DNA from: Paraburkholderia kururiensis
GTDB taxonomy: Bacteria > Pseudomonadota > Gammaproteobacteria > Burkholderiales > Burkholderiaceae
DNA: 64,000 bases
Direction: 5' to 3'
NCBI RefSeq assembly: GCF_034424375.1
Contig: NZ_CP139965.1
Span: 3,782,001 to 3,846,000, forward strand
The position numbers and the translations under genes were made by a program. The notes beneath the pieces are model-generated. The model did not search any database. It was not told the DNA's origin and was given only the letters and a program-made list of their open reading frames with translations. Positions 1 through 11,568 of the stretch are shown one piece after another. Each line of letters starts with the position of its first letter. The first letter of the stretch is position 1.

Positions 1-2
1 CA

Positions 3-239
3 CGCGAATCGGGCCAGGCGTCCAAGGTGATGGCCATGCAGGGCAGCTACCAGCAAATGCTCTCGGGCCGCTCATATCAGCTCATGCAAGTGCGCGTGGC
101 ACCGGAATTGCGCGTCATTCCGGAAGCAAGCGCGAACAAGTACATGCTGTGGGTGCGCTTCATGGTGCAAGACGGTGACCTGCGGCCGCGCGCCGTCGAC
201 GTCGACGTACCGTTCCAGCTCACGTTGTGCAGCCTCTGA
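3..239 (+). CDS. zapD: Cell division protein ZapD, C-terminal part (5' end outside window)
   Basis: The reading frame is open from the window edge and ends in a stop at 237-239, giving about 78 C-terminal residues. The segment with YQQMLSG, then LMQVRV, PE, KYMLWVRFM and a final VDVDVPFQLTLC matches my memory of the C-terminal beta-domain of ZapD (YacF), which binds and bundles FtsZ filaments at the septum. yacG follows on the same strand after about 120 bp, the usual zapD-yacG order. The start codon lies upstream of the window, so domain completeness cannot be judged. Confidence 0.8.
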   Translation, partial: RESGQASKVMAMQGSYQQMLSGRSYQLMQVRVAPELRVIPEASANKYMLWVRFMVQDGDLRPRAVDVDVPFQLTLCSL

Positions 240-362
240 GCCACCTGGCGCATTTCACACGATTGTCGCGCCTCAGCCGTTGAACGAGGCATTGCGTTCC
301 GGCAAGTGCCCGACGCGCACCGTGTCAAGACCCTCAGCACAATCGAACGAACGTCTAGCCGA

Positions 363-563
363 ATGACTGCCACTGTCGTGAAATGCCCGACTTGCGGAAA
401 GGAAGTCCGCTGGGTACCTGAGAACCGTTACCGCCCGTTTTGCTCAGAGCGCTGCAAGCAGATCGATCTGGGTGCATGGGCCGCGGAAAAATACCGCATC
501 GGCGGCAATGAAGAAGATACGCCGCCGGACGACACGCCGCCCATCGATACGCGGCCGCAGTAA
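363..563 (+). CDS. yacG: Zinc-binding DNA gyrase inhibitor YacG
   Basis: A 66-residue protein. Four cysteines are arranged as C8-x2-C11 and C27-x3-C31, the zinc site of the YacG family, and the tail is acidic and proline-rich. YacG binds the GyrB subunit and inhibits gyrase in E. coli. The ATG at 363 is chosen because it gives the family start just before KCPTCG; an in-frame ATG at 306 would add 19 residues of unrelated sequence. It follows zapD on the same strand and is convergent with the NUDIX gene, which ends at 632. Confidence 0.88.
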   Translation: MTATVVKCPTCGKEVRWVPENRYRPFCSERCKQIDLGAWAAEKYRIGGNEEDTPPDDTPPIDTRPQ

Positions 564-631
564 CCGCGTGCGGTGAACCGGTGCGGTAAGCCAGTCGCAA
601 GGCGCGGCGCCTTACCGCGACCACGCCTCCA

Positions 632-1063
632 TCACTCCGCCGCGAGCCACTCCAGCACGGGAATCGTCGCGGGCAAGAGCGGCGACACGTCAGCCGGCAG
701 TGTCTGCCAGACGAACGCCTGACCTTCGCGCCCGTGCGGCTCCCCTTGCCATTCGGTGACCTTGCAGAAGTACAACCGCACGTAAGCATGCGGATAGTCG
801 TGCTCGAGCGTGTGCCACCGATGACAGGCGGTCACCTCGATGCCGAGTTCCTCGTGAAGCTCTCTCGCGAGCGCGGCCTCCACCGATTCGCCCGCCTCCA
901 GCTTGCCGCCCGGGAACTCCCAGTAGCCTTCGTACGGTTTGCCCGCCGGCCGCTGCGCCAGCAGGTACCGACCGTCCGGCTTCACAAGCACGCCAACGGC
1001 CACTTCGGTCACGGGTCGCTGCGCGCCCGTGTCCGCTGCTGCACTATTCGTCGCGCCCGTCAT
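632..1063 (-). CDS. NUDIX hydrolase, MutT/8-oxo-dGTP diphosphatase type
   Basis: A 143-residue protein with a complete Nudix box at residues 53-75 (G-x5-E-x7-RELHEELGI). The WEFPGGK entry just before it is typical of MutT-like enzymes that hydrolyse oxidised dGTP. The start at 1063 overlaps the stop of the upstream ATPase gene in an ATGA, which supports translational coupling. A longer frame runs to 1144, but that part lies inside the ATPase gene. It could be named mutT, but NUDIX substrates are hard to call from sequence, so no symbol is given. Confidence 0.85.
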   Translation of the reverse strand: MTGATNSAAADTGAQRPVTEVAVGVLVKPDGRYLLAQRPAGKPYEGYWEFPGGKLEAGESVEAALARELHEELGIEVTACHRWHTLEHDYPHAYVRLYFCKVTEWQGEPHGREGQAFVWQTLPADVSPLLPATIPVLEWLAAE

Positions 1064-1929
1064 GCCGACGCCCTCCTGCCGGACCAGTCGCGAGCGAACT
1101 GCCATGCGACCCGCCCCGAGCGCGAGCCGCGCTCCAGTGCCCACACGAGCGCATCGCCGCGCGCCGCTTCGATTTCGGCGTCATCGCAGCCGAAATGCCG
1201 CAGCCAGTGGCCGACGATCGCGAGGTAGTCGTCCTGCTTGAACGGGTAGAAGCTGACCCACAGCCCGAAACGCTCCGACAGCGAGATCTTTTCCTCGACC
1301 ACTTCGCCCGGGTGGATTTCGCCGTCCGGCATATGCCGGTACGTCTCGTTGTCGCTCATGTACTCCGGCAGCAGGTGGCGCCGGTTCGACGTCGCGTAGA
1401 TCAGCACGTTGTCGGACTGCGCTGCCACCGAGCCGTCCAGCGCGACCTTGAGCGCCTTGTAGCCCGACTCGCCTTCCTCGAACGAGAGGTCGTCGCAGAA
1501 CACGATGAAGCGCTCCGGACGCTGCGAAATGAGATCGACGATGTCGCCCAGGTCATGCAGGTCGTCCTTGTCGACCTCGATCAGGCGCAGGCCGTCCTTC
1601 GCGTGCGCGTTGAGGCAGGCCTTGATCAGCGACGACTTGCCGGTGCCGCGTGCGCCCGTCAGCAGCACGTTGTTCGCAGGCCGCCGATGAACAAACTGTC
1701 GCGTGTTCTGCTCGATCAGGTCCTTCTGGCGATCGATGTTCTGAAGATCGTCGAGCGCGATGGTGGAAATGGCGGTGACGGGCTGCAGAAAGCCACGCCC
1801 CTGGCGCTTGCGCCAACGAAACGCCACCGCGGCATTCCAGTCCACTTCCGGCGCGAGCGGCGGCAGCACCGCTTCCAGGCGGCCGAGCAAAGCCTCGGCG
1901 CGGGTCAGAAACTGTTCGAGCTTGTCCAT
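1060..1929 (-). CDS. DUF815-family ATP-binding protein
   Basis: A 289-residue P-loop protein. Walker A is GARGTGKS at residues 92-99, and a Walker B-like strand FIVFCDD is at about 141-147. These and the RPANNVLLTG context fit the DUF815 family of AAA-like ATPases, whose cellular role is not established. The start at 1929 (MDKLEQF) is chosen from the family start; the open frame runs on to 2280 inside argJ. The gene lies 14 bp after argJ and overlaps the NUDIX start by 4 bp, so argJ, this gene and the NUDIX gene are probably co-transcribed. Confidence 0.82.
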   Translation of the reverse strand: MDKLEQFLTRAEALLGRLEAVLPPLAPEVDWNAAVAFRWRKRQGRGFLQPVTAISTIALDDLQNIDRQKDLIEQNTRQFVHRRPANNVLLTGARGTGKSSLIKACLNAHAKDGLRLIEVDKDDLHDLGDIVDLISQRPERFIVFCDDLSFEEGESGYKALKVALDGSVAAQSDNVLIYATSNRRHLLPEYMSDNETYRHMPDGEIHPGEVVEEKISLSERFGLWVSFYPFKQDDYLAIVGHWLRHFGCDDAEIEAARGDALVWALERGSRSGRVAWQFARDWSGRRASA

Positions 1930-1943
1930 GGCAAGGTGCGGGA

Positions 1944-3185
1944 TCAGGAGCGATAGTCGGCGTTGATGCTCACGTAGTCGTGCGACAGGTCGCAGGTCCA
2001 GATAGTGGCCTGCGCGTCGCCGCGGCCTAGCCGCACACGCACCGCGATCTCGCTCTTCTTCATGACGCGCTGGCCGTCTTCCTCGCGGTAGTCGGGGTTG
2101 CGCCCGCCCGCGCGCGCAACGAGCACGTCGTCCAGATAGACCTCGACCTTGCCCACGTCGAGGTCTGCGATGCCGGCATAACCGATGGCGGCGAGAATGC
2201 GGCCAAGGTTCGGGTCCGACGCGTAGAACGCCGTTTTCACGAGCGGCGAATGGCCGATGGCGTAGGCGACCTGGCGGCACTCGCCCACATTCGCGCCCTG
2301 TTCCACCTGAACCGTGATGAACTTCGTCGCGCCTTCGCCGTCGCGCACGATGAGTTGCGCCAGCGTCTGCGCCATTTCGGTCACCGCGTCGCGCAGTGCG
2401 GCATACGCGGGCGATTCGGTCGACGTGATCGCGGGCAGGCTCGACTTGCCGGTGGCGATCAGGATGAACGAGTCATTCGTCGACGTATCGCCGTCGATCG
2501 TGATGCAGTTGAACGAGCGGTCCGCTGCGTGCTTCACGAGCGCGTCGAGTACGGGCTGCGCCACGGCGGCGTCGAAGGCGAGGAAGCCGAGCATGGTCGC
2601 CATGTTCGGCTTGATCATGCCGGCGCCCTTGCTGATGCCCGAGAGCGTCACGGTATGGCCGTCGATGGTGACCTGGCGCGAGGCCGCCTTCGGCAGCGTG
2701 TCCGTGGTCATGATGGCCTGCGCCGCGTCGTACCAGTGCGCCGGGCCCCGGTTTGCGAGTGCCTGCGGTAAACCGGCCTTCAGGCGGTCGATGGGCAACG
2801 GCTCCAGAATCACGCCGGTCGAGAACGGCAGCACCTGCTCAGGCGCAATACCCGCGAGACGCGCAAGCTCAGCGCACGTTTCGCGCGCGACAGCGAGCCC
2901 CGGCTCCCCCGTCCCGGCATTGGCGTTACCCGTGTTCACCACCAGCGCGCGAATGCCGCTGCCGCCTTCGCGCACGCGGGCGAGATGCTCGCGGCACACC
3001 GTCACGGGCGCGGCACAAAAGCGGTTCGACGTGAACACGCCCGCAACCGTGGCGCCTTCTTCGACGGAAATCACCAGCACATCCTTGCGGTTCGGTTTGC
3101 GGATGTTGGCCTCAGCCCAGCCGAGCGTCACGCCGGCGACGGGATGAAGTTGTGCGGGATCGATCGAGGGGAAATTGACAGCCAT
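1944..3185 (-). CDS. argJ: Arginine biosynthesis bifunctional protein ArgJ
   Basis: A 413-residue protein of the ArgJ family. It transfers acetyl from N-acetylornithine to glutamate and, in the bifunctional form, also makes N-acetylglutamate from acetyl-CoA. Self-cleavage occurs before a threonine in the motif NMATMLGF, which puts the nucleophile at T197. The STG (about 122-124) and NTGNANAGTG (about 84-93) segments are also family marks. The start at 3185 (MAVNFPSID) is preferred; the open frame extends to 3344 with non-family sequence. Whether it has both activities cannot be told from sequence alone. Confidence 0.93.
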   Translation of the reverse strand: MAVNFPSIDPAQLHPVAGVTLGWAEANIRKPNRKDVLVISVEEGATVAGVFTSNRFCAAPVTVCREHLARVREGGSGIRALVVNTGNANAGTGEPGLAVARETCAELARLAGIAPEQVLPFSTGVILEPLPIDRLKAGLPQALANRGPAHWYDAAQAIMTTDTLPKAASRQVTIDGHTVTLSGISKGAGMIKPNMATMLGFLAFDAAVAQPVLDALVKHAADRSFNCITIDGDTSTNDSFILIATGKSSLPAITSTESPAYAALRDAVTEMAQTLAQLIVRDGEGATKFITVQVEQGANVGECRQVAYAIGHSPLVKTAFYASDPNLGRILAAIGYAGIADLDVGKVEVYLDDVLVARAGGRNPDYREEDGQRVMKKSEIAVRVRLGRGDAQATIWTCDLSHDYVSINADYRS

Positions 3186-3252
3186 GGTGGCGACCTGTCG
3201 GAGAGGCAATGCCGGCGGCAAGACGTGGCGGGTGAGCCGGCATCGTAGGGTC

Positions 3253-3279
3253 AAAAAAGGCCCGGACGAAGTCCAGGCC
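3253..3279 (-). terminator. Intrinsic terminator after secA
   Basis: Read on the minus strand, a 9-bp stem (arms 3271-3279 and 3259-3267, one G-T pair) closes a 3-nt loop at 3268-3270 and is followed by six T residues (3258-3253). It lies about 70 bp past the secA stop and before the argJ start, so it should separate secA from the argJ operon. Confidence 0.8.
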
Positions 3280-3350
3280 GCCGGAGTCTCAACGGCACAG
3301 CGCGCCATGAGACGAAACGGCGCGCCACACAGGACGCGCCGCATTCGCCA

Positions 3351-6173
<2,823 letters not shown>

Positions 6174-6494
6174 CGGATCGGTTCTGCGTCGCGGCTTTCG
6201 GCCGGGCATGCTTGCCAGATGCACCCGGAGCGGAAGGACCTCGGCGGCATAAGTCCAGTAGTGAATTCGAATCGGGCATTTTAGCACGCGCCCCTGTCTG
6301 CGCCTGTGTCAGGCGTGGGTCGCGAAGCCGCGCGTATTCTGCTCGTGCAGGTCGCCGCAAAGGCTTGTCGGACAACGCCTGCAAGGCCGATGGCACGCTA
6401 CAATCCAGGCATCCGAAAGTACACCGCCTGACGCACGCCGGAACGTTCCGGTGCCCGCGTTGGTCTGCCTTATACGCCGCCCCCAGAGAAGGAC
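6174..6494. other. Divergent intergenic region between secA and the DciA-like gene
   Basis: 321 bp without a supported gene. It must hold the promoters of both divergent genes. TACAAT at about 6399-6404 (plus) and TAAAAT at about 6280-6285 (minus) look like -10 boxes, but neither has a convincing -35 at the right spacing. Confidence 0.4.
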
Positions 6495-6965
6495 ATGAGC
6501 CGCTTTTCGCCGTTTTCAAGGCCCTCCGGCCCGCGCCTGCCGCAGCCCGTGGCTGAAGTATTGAGCCGCACGGACGCGTTCGCGCCGCTGCGCGCAGGCG
6601 TGGAGCAGATCGCGGCCATGGAGCGGGATCTGTCCCGGCTATTGCCGGAGTATCTTGCGGCGAGCGTCGAACCCGGTTTCATCAAGGACGGCGTACTGGT
6701 CCTGTTCGCCGCGCACAACGCACTGGCGGCACGGCTGCGGCACCTGGAGCCCCGGCTCCTGACCGACCTTCAGCAGCGGGGATGGGCAGTGGAGTCGCTG
6801 CGCATCCGCGTGCGGCCCCAGGCCATGAAGGCGCCGCCACCCGTCAAAGAGGCGCGCATGACGCCTGCCGGCGCCGCGGCGCTGCAGGAACTGAGTCAGG
6901 CGCTGAGTCCGTCGCCATTGCAGACCGCGCTGGCCAGAATGGCCGCGCGGCATTTGAAGAAGTAG
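6495..6965 (+). CDS. DciA-family protein (DUF721), putative DnaB helicase operator
   Basis: A 156-residue protein. The region from about residue 12 to 105 (VAEVLSRTDAFAPL, then HNALAARLRHLEPRLL and SLRIRVRP) fits DUF721, a family that includes DciA, the ancestral loader/operator of the replicative helicase DnaB in bacteria lacking DnaC. The C-terminal third is alanine-rich and probably flexible. It sits alone on the plus strand between secA and lpxC, as in related genomes. The family call rests on recalled similarity over a short domain. Confidence 0.72.
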   Translation: MSRFSPFSRPSGPRLPQPVAEVLSRTDAFAPLRAGVEQIAAMERDLSRLLPEYLAASVEPGFIKDGVLVLFAAHNALAARLRHLEPRLLTDLQQRGWAVESLRIRVRPQAMKAPPPVKEARMTPAGAAALQELSQALSPSPLQTALARMAARHLKK

Positions 6966-6976
6966 GGAAAAGACTT

Positions 6977-6990
6977 GCCCGGGAACGGGC
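6977..6990 (-). terminator. Possible terminator after lpxC
   Basis: A small GC stem (GCCCG/CGGGC, 4-nt loop) lies between the convergent ends of the DciA-like gene and lpxC. On the minus strand it is followed after 4 nt by TCTTTT. The stem is only 5 bp, so the call is tentative. Confidence 0.35.
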
Positions 6991-7021
6991 GAAAGGAAGC
7001 TGCGGGTGTCAGGAAGACGCG

Positions 7022-7939
7022 TCAGGCGAACGCCGTCTGGACGTCGTAGCCGAAACCGCGCGGCGCCTTCTGCGTGTCTTCGAACGTGACGATTTCGTAG
7101 GCGTCTTCGTGAGCCAGCAACTCGCGCAGCAGCGCGTTGTTGAGACCGTGCCCCGACTTGTAGGCCGTGTACGAAGCGAGCAGCGGATGACCGACCACAT
7201 ACAGGTCGCCGATCGCATCGAGCATCTTGTGTTTGACGAACTCGTCGTCGTAACGCAGCCCGTCATTGTTCAGAATGCGGTACTCGTCGAGCACGATGGC
7301 GTTGTCCATGCTGCCGCCGCGCGCGAGGCCCAGTTCGCGCATCATTTCCACTTCGTGAGCAAAACCGAACGTGCGGGCACGCGCGATTTCGCGGACATAC
7401 GAGGTGGTGGCGAAATCGACTTCGAGCGCCTGGCCGGTCTTGTCGACGGCCGGATGGCGAAAGTCGATGGTGAACTTGAGCTTAAAGCCGAAATACGGAT
7501 CGAGCCGCGCGAACTTGTCGCCGTCGCGAATTTCAACCGGCTTCTTGACCTTGATGAATTTCTTCAGCGCAGGCTGTTCCTCGATGCCCGCCGACTGGAT
7601 CAGGAACACGAACGACGCCGCGCTACCGTCCATGATCGGGATTTCTTCAGCCGTGACGTCGACGTAGAGGTTGTCGATGCCAAGGCCCGCACACGCCGAC
7701 ATCAAATGCTCCACCGTGGAGACGCGCGCGCCATCCTTTTGCAGAACCGAAGCCAGACGGGTGTCGCCGATCGCCATGGCGGAAGCGGGAATGTCCACCG
7801 GCGTGGGCAGATCCACGCGCGAAAAGACAATGCCCGTGTCCGGCGCCGCGGGACGGAGCGTCAGGTCGACCTTGCGGCCCGAGTGCAGGCCGATGCCGAC
7901 GGTCTTGACGATCGATTTGATGGTGCGCTGCTTCAACAT
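7022..7939 (-). CDS. lpxC: UDP-3-O-acyl-N-acetylglucosamine deacetylase LpxC
   Basis: A 305-residue protein, the usual LpxC length. It removes acetyl from UDP-3-O-acyl-GlcNAc, the committed step of lipid A synthesis, in the cytoplasm. The zinc ligand H78 is in EHLMSA; the KHKMLDAIGDLY segment gives the second His and the Asp ligand; SGHGLNN carries the catalytic His. The start at 7939 (MLKQRTIKS) is the family start; the open frame runs 10 codons further up. It closes the division and cell-wall cluster, separated from ftsZ by a peroxiredoxin gene, with its own promoter candidate at 7995-8000. Confidence 0.96.
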   Translation of the reverse strand: MLKQRTIKSIVKTVGIGLHSGRKVDLTLRPAAPDTGIVFSRVDLPTPVDIPASAMAIGDTRLASVLQKDGARVSTVEHLMSACAGLGIDNLYVDVTAEEIPIMDGSAASFVFLIQSAGIEEQPALKKFIKVKKPVEIRDGDKFARLDPYFGFKLKFTIDFRHPAVDKTGQALEVDFATTSYVREIARARTFGFAHEVEMMRELGLARGGSMDNAIVLDEYRILNNDGLRYDDEFVKHKMLDAIGDLYVVGHPLLASYTAYKSGHGLNNALLRELLAHEDAYEIVTFEDTQKAPRGFGYDVQTAFA

Positions 7940-7994
7940 AGTGATCTTATTTTCGATTGAAAATCCCAATCGCGGATTTTAATTCATAGCGGCG

Positions 7995-8000
7995 ATTATA
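7995..8000 (-). promoter_or_regulatory. Candidate -10 box of the lpxC promoter
   Basis: A perfect TATAAT on the minus strand, 55 bp upstream of the lpxC ATG. No good -35 hexamer lies 16-18 bp upstream, so an activator or an extended contact would be needed. Transcription would start near 7988. Confidence 0.45.
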
Positions 8001-8203
8001 CTCCAAACCGTCTGACCCGTCGTTTCACACGCCGTGACAATCTGTTTCCCGCTATTACGCTCGACAAAGCGTGACGGGCCGACGACCGAAACGGAGGCGT
8101 TTCCGGCCATCGGCCCGCGTTACAGCCCGTCACATCCACGCGGCACAAGCGTTGGCGGCGCACAACGGCCACCACCACGCGCCTTTGCCGGACGCGGCTG
8201 CGG

Positions 8204-8707
8204 CTAGCTCAACGTGGCGAGAATGCTCGCGGCGTCGCTGACTTCGAACTTGCCGGGTGCTTCGACGTTGAGCGTCTTGACCACGCCGTCGTCGACCACC
8301 ATCGCATAGCGCTGGGAACGGATTCCCATGCCCTGTGCCGACAAATCCTGATCCAGACCGAGCGCTCGGGTGAAAACGGCGCTGCCGTCCGCGATCATGC
8401 GCACCTTGCCCGCGGTGTGCTGATCGCGTCCCCACGCGCCCATCACGAACGCATCGTTGACCGACACGCACCAGATTTCCTCGATACCGGCCGCGCGCAG
8501 CGCGTCGACCTTCTCCACGTAACCCGGCACGTGCTTCGCCGAGCAGGTCGGCGTGAACGCGCCTGGCAATCCGAAGATCACCACGCGCTTCGCACGCGTT
8601 GCTTCCCGCACGTCGAAGCTGTTCGGCCCGATCGTGCAGCCCTCGCGCGCATCTTCGACAAACTCGAAGAGCGTCGCATCGGGCAGCCTTTCACCCACCT
8701 TGATCAT
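8204..8707 (-). CDS. Peroxiredoxin of the Prx5/AhpC-TSA type
   Basis: A 167-residue thioredoxin-fold protein with the peroxidatic cysteine in PGAFTPTCSAKH at about residue 55, the signature of atypical (Prx5-like) peroxiredoxins that reduce H2O2 and organic hydroperoxides. A glutaredoxin domain, fused in some relatives, is absent. The ATG at 8707 begins MIKVGERLPDATLFEF, the normal family start. It lies between ftsZ and lpxC on the same strand, with about 280 bp before it and 264 bp after it, so it is probably an independent unit. Confidence 0.9.
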   Translation of the reverse strand: MIKVGERLPDATLFEFVEDAREGCTIGPNSFDVREATRAKRVVIFGLPGAFTPTCSAKHVPGYVEKVDALRAAGIEEIWCVSVNDAFVMGAWGRDQHTAGKVRMIADGSAVFTRALGLDQDLSAQGMGIRSQRYAMVVDDGVVKTLNVEAPGKFEVSDAASILATLS

Positions 8708-8986
8708 CGCTCGTCCTTCACATCGATGCGCTGCATTCCGTCACGCTCATAACACGCTTTCGGCGGCACGGCGCTTTGCCTCACGAATGTCGCGCGATCG
8801 CCTGATCGTCACCGATTCACGCAGTCGCGCCTGCCCTCGTCCCTCGCAAAAGCGCAGGAGACGGCAACGCACCGCGCGTCCAGGCGGAACGCGGCCTTCG
8901 TGTGGCGGTTTACCGCCACGCCGGCGTGCCGTCAGCAATCACGGCGCGATACTACCGCGCCGCGGCTGAACGTGCTCGCGGGCGTG

Positions 8987-10180
8987 TCAGTCCGCCTGCT
9001 TGCGCAGGAACGCCGGGATGTCGTACGTATCGACGCCCTTCTCCTGCAGCGCCTGCACGTGCGAAGCCGCGGTGTCGCGCGACGTGCGCCAGACCGCCGG
9101 CGTGTCGAGCGCGCCGTAGTCCGCCATGTTGCCTTGCTGCGGAGCGTACGAGTGCTGCACGGCGGCGACCGGCTGGTTGTCCGTGCCGGTGCGCAGCAGC
9201 GTCATCGGTGCGGATTGCTGCTTCTTGCTTGCGCGGCCAAGGCCCGTGGCCACCACCGTGACGCGCAGCGCGTCGCCCATTGCGTCGTCGTAGACAGCAC
9301 CGAAGATCACCGTGGCGTCGTCCGCCGCGTAGCTCTTGATGGTGTTCATCACTTCGCGCGTTTCGGACAGACGCAGCGAACGGCTCGACGTGATGTTGAC
9401 CAGCACGCCGCGCGCGCCCGACAGATCCACGCCTTCCAGCAGCGGGCTCGCCACGGCCTGCTCGGCCGCAAGGCGCGCGCGATCGACGCCGGCCACCGTG
9501 GCCGTGCCCATCATCGCCTTGCCCTGCTCGCCCATCACCGTCTTCACGTCTTCGAAGTCGACGTTCACGAGACCATCGACATTGATGATTTCGGCAATGC
9601 CGGCCACCGCGTTGTTCAGAACGTCGTCCGCGCACTGGAAGCACTTGTCCATCTCGGCGTCATCGCCCATCACCTCGAACAGCTTGTCGTTCAGGACGAC
9701 GATCAGCGAGTCGACGTGATCCTCCAGTTGCTGCGAACCTGCTTCTGCCACACGCATGCGCTTGCCGCCTTCGAATTCGAACGGCTTGCTCACCACGCCC
9801 ACGGTCAGAATGCCCATCTCTTTCGCGATCTGTGCGACCACGGGTGCCGCGCCCGTGCCGGTGCCACCGCCCATGCCGGCCGTGATGAACACCATGTGTG
9901 CGCCGCGCAGCGCGTCGGCAATCCGCTCGCGTGCTTCTTCGGCTGCCGCGCGGCCCATCTCCGGCTTCGCACCGGCGCCGAGACCGGTCATGCCAAGCTG
10001 GATCACGGACGGCGCACGCGAGCGCGACAGCGCCTGGGCGTCCGTGTTCATCACGATGAAGTCGACGCCTTGCACGCCGCGGTTAATCATGTGCTGCACG
10101 GCGTTGCCGCCAGCGCCACCAACACCCACCACCTTGATGATGGTGCCGTTGGTTTCCGTTTCCAGCATCTGGAATTCCAT
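8987..10180 (-). CDS. ftsZ: Cell division protein FtsZ
   Basis: A 397-residue tubulin homologue that polymerises with GTP into the cytokinetic Z ring. The tubulin signature GGGTGTGAA is at residues 104-112, and GVGGAGGNAV near residue 19 is the nucleotide-binding loop. A linker of about 60 residues leads to the conserved C-terminal peptide (DIPAFLRKQ) that binds FtsA and other partners. The start at 10180 (MEFQMLETE) is chosen; the frame runs to 10330 with non-family sequence. It is 128 bp after ftsA, a longer gap than elsewhere in the cluster, leaving room for its own promoter. Confidence 0.97.
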   Translation of the reverse strand: MEFQMLETETNGTIIKVVGVGGAGGNAVQHMINRGVQGVDFIVMNTDAQALSRSRAPSVIQLGMTGLGAGAKPEMGRAAAEEARERIADALRGAHMVFITAGMGGGTGTGAAPVVAQIAKEMGILTVGVVSKPFEFEGGKRMRVAEAGSQQLEDHVDSLIVVLNDKLFEVMGDDAEMDKCFQCADDVLNNAVAGIAEIINVDGLVNVDFEDVKTVMGEQGKAMMGTATVAGVDRARLAAEQAVASPLLEGVDLSGARGVLVNITSSRSLRLSETREVMNTIKSYAADDATVIFGAVYDDAMGDALRVTVVATGLGRASKKQQSAPMTLLRTGTDNQPVAAVQHSYAPQQGNMADYGALDTPAVWRTSRDTAASHVQALQEKGVDTYDIPAFLRKQAD

Positions 10181-10308
10181 GTTGCCTCCGTCAAGAAAAA
10201 AATGCTGCCACTCGGCCGTTATCCGGCAGGAGATCGGGCAACCTCCTGTCGCGCGCCGGCCGCCGGCACCAGCGCGTATTTCTGAAACCTTTGCCTCGCC
10301 CCTTCGCT

Positions 10309-11541
10309 TCAGAAGTTGCCGAGGAACCAATCCTTCATGCGCGTGAACACCTGGCTCATCGAGCCCGACTGCACCGCCACCTTGCGCCCGCGCATACGTT
10401 GCGCGCGCCCTTCCACGAGCAGGCCCATCGCCGTCGAGTAGCGCGGATTGCGCACCACGTCCGCCAGACCGCCCGCGTACTCCGGCACGCCGATGCGCAC
10501 GGGCTTGAGGAATATGTCCTCGCCCAGCTCGACCATGCCCGGCATCATGGCGGCGCCGCCCGTCAGCACGACGCCCGAGCTCAGCAGTTCTTCGTAGCCG
10601 GATTCACGCACCACCTGCTGCACGAGCGAAAAGAGTTCTTCTACGCGCGGCTCGATCACGGCCGCCAGCGCCTGGCGCGACAGCGTGCGCGGACCGCGCT
10701 CGCCCAACCCAGGCACTTCGATCATTTCGTCGGGATCGGCCAGCGCCTGCTTCGCGATCCCGTAGCTCACCTTGATGTCCTCGGCGTCGGGCGTGGGCGT
10801 TCTCAATGCCATGGCGATGTCGCTCGTCACCTGGTCGCCCGCAATCGGAATCACCGCGGTGTGACGAATCGCGCCTTCGCTGAAGATCGCGATGTCGGTC
10901 GTGCCGCCGCCCACATCCACGAGCACCACGCCCAGTTCCTTCTCGTCTTCCGTCAGCACCGCGAGCGACGACGCGAGCGGCTGCAGGATCAGGTCGTTCA
11001 CTTCGAGCCCGCAGCGGCGCACGCACTTCACGATGTTCTGCGCCGCGCTCACCGCGCCCGTCACGATGTGCACCTTCACCTCGAGGCGAATGCCGCTCAT
11101 GCCGATCGGCTCGCGCACGTCCTCCTGACCGTCGATGATGAATTCCTGCGTGAGGATGTGCAGCACCTGCTGGTCGGTCGGAATGTTGATCGCCTTCGCG
11201 GTTTCGATCACGCGCGCCACGTCGGCCTGCGTGACCTCCTTCTCCTTGATCGCCACCATGCCGCTCGAGTTGAAGCTGCGGATGTGGCTGCCCGCAATGC
11301 CGGTGAAGACGTTCGTGATCTTGCAGTCGGCCATCAGCTCCGCTTCCTCGAGCGCTCGCTGAATAGACTGCACAGTGGCCTCGATGTTCACCACGACGCC
11401 CTTTTTGAGCCCTTTCGATTCGCTCTGCCCAAGGCCGATCACCTCGTAGTGGCCTTCGCCCTTCAGCTCGGCAACGACGGCCACCACCTTCGACGTCCCG
11501 ATGTCGAGGGCGACCAGCAGATCCTTGTAGTCTTTACTCAT
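10309..11541 (-). CDS. ftsA: Cell division protein FtsA
   Basis: A 410-residue actin-family ATPase that tethers FtsZ filaments to the membrane and recruits later division proteins. Near the start ALDIGTSKV is the phosphate-1 loop; VDVGGGTTDIA is phosphate-2; VVLTGGAAMMPG is the adenosine motif. The last residues (FTRMKDWFLGNF) form the amphipathic membrane-targeting helix. The gene follows ftsQ by 27 bp and precedes ftsZ, the usual order. Confidence 0.97.
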   Translation of the reverse strand: MSKDYKDLLVALDIGTSKVVAVVAELKGEGHYEVIGLGQSESKGLKKGVVVNIEATVQSIQRALEEAELMADCKITNVFTGIAGSHIRSFNSSGMVAIKEKEVTQADVARVIETAKAINIPTDQQVLHILTQEFIIDGQEDVREPIGMSGIRLEVKVHIVTGAVSAAQNIVKCVRRCGLEVNDLILQPLASSLAVLTEDEKELGVVLVDVGGGTTDIAIFSEGAIRHTAVIPIAGDQVTSDIAMALRTPTPDAEDIKVSYGIAKQALADPDEMIEVPGLGERGPRTLSRQALAAVIEPRVEELFSLVQQVVRESGYEELLSSGVVLTGGAAMMPGMVELGEDIFLKPVRIGVPEYAGGLADVVRNPRYSTAMGLLVEGRAQRMRGRKVAVQSGSMSQVFTRMKDWFLGNF

Positions 11542-11568
11542 AGCGTGCTCGTTGCGTGTGATGTCCTG

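Noticed and set aside
8902..8919. Hairpin GTGGCGG-TTTA-CCGCCAC after ftsZ as a terminator
   Set aside because: No T run follows on the minus strand, so it is only a stable hairpin; it might still serve factor-dependent termination.
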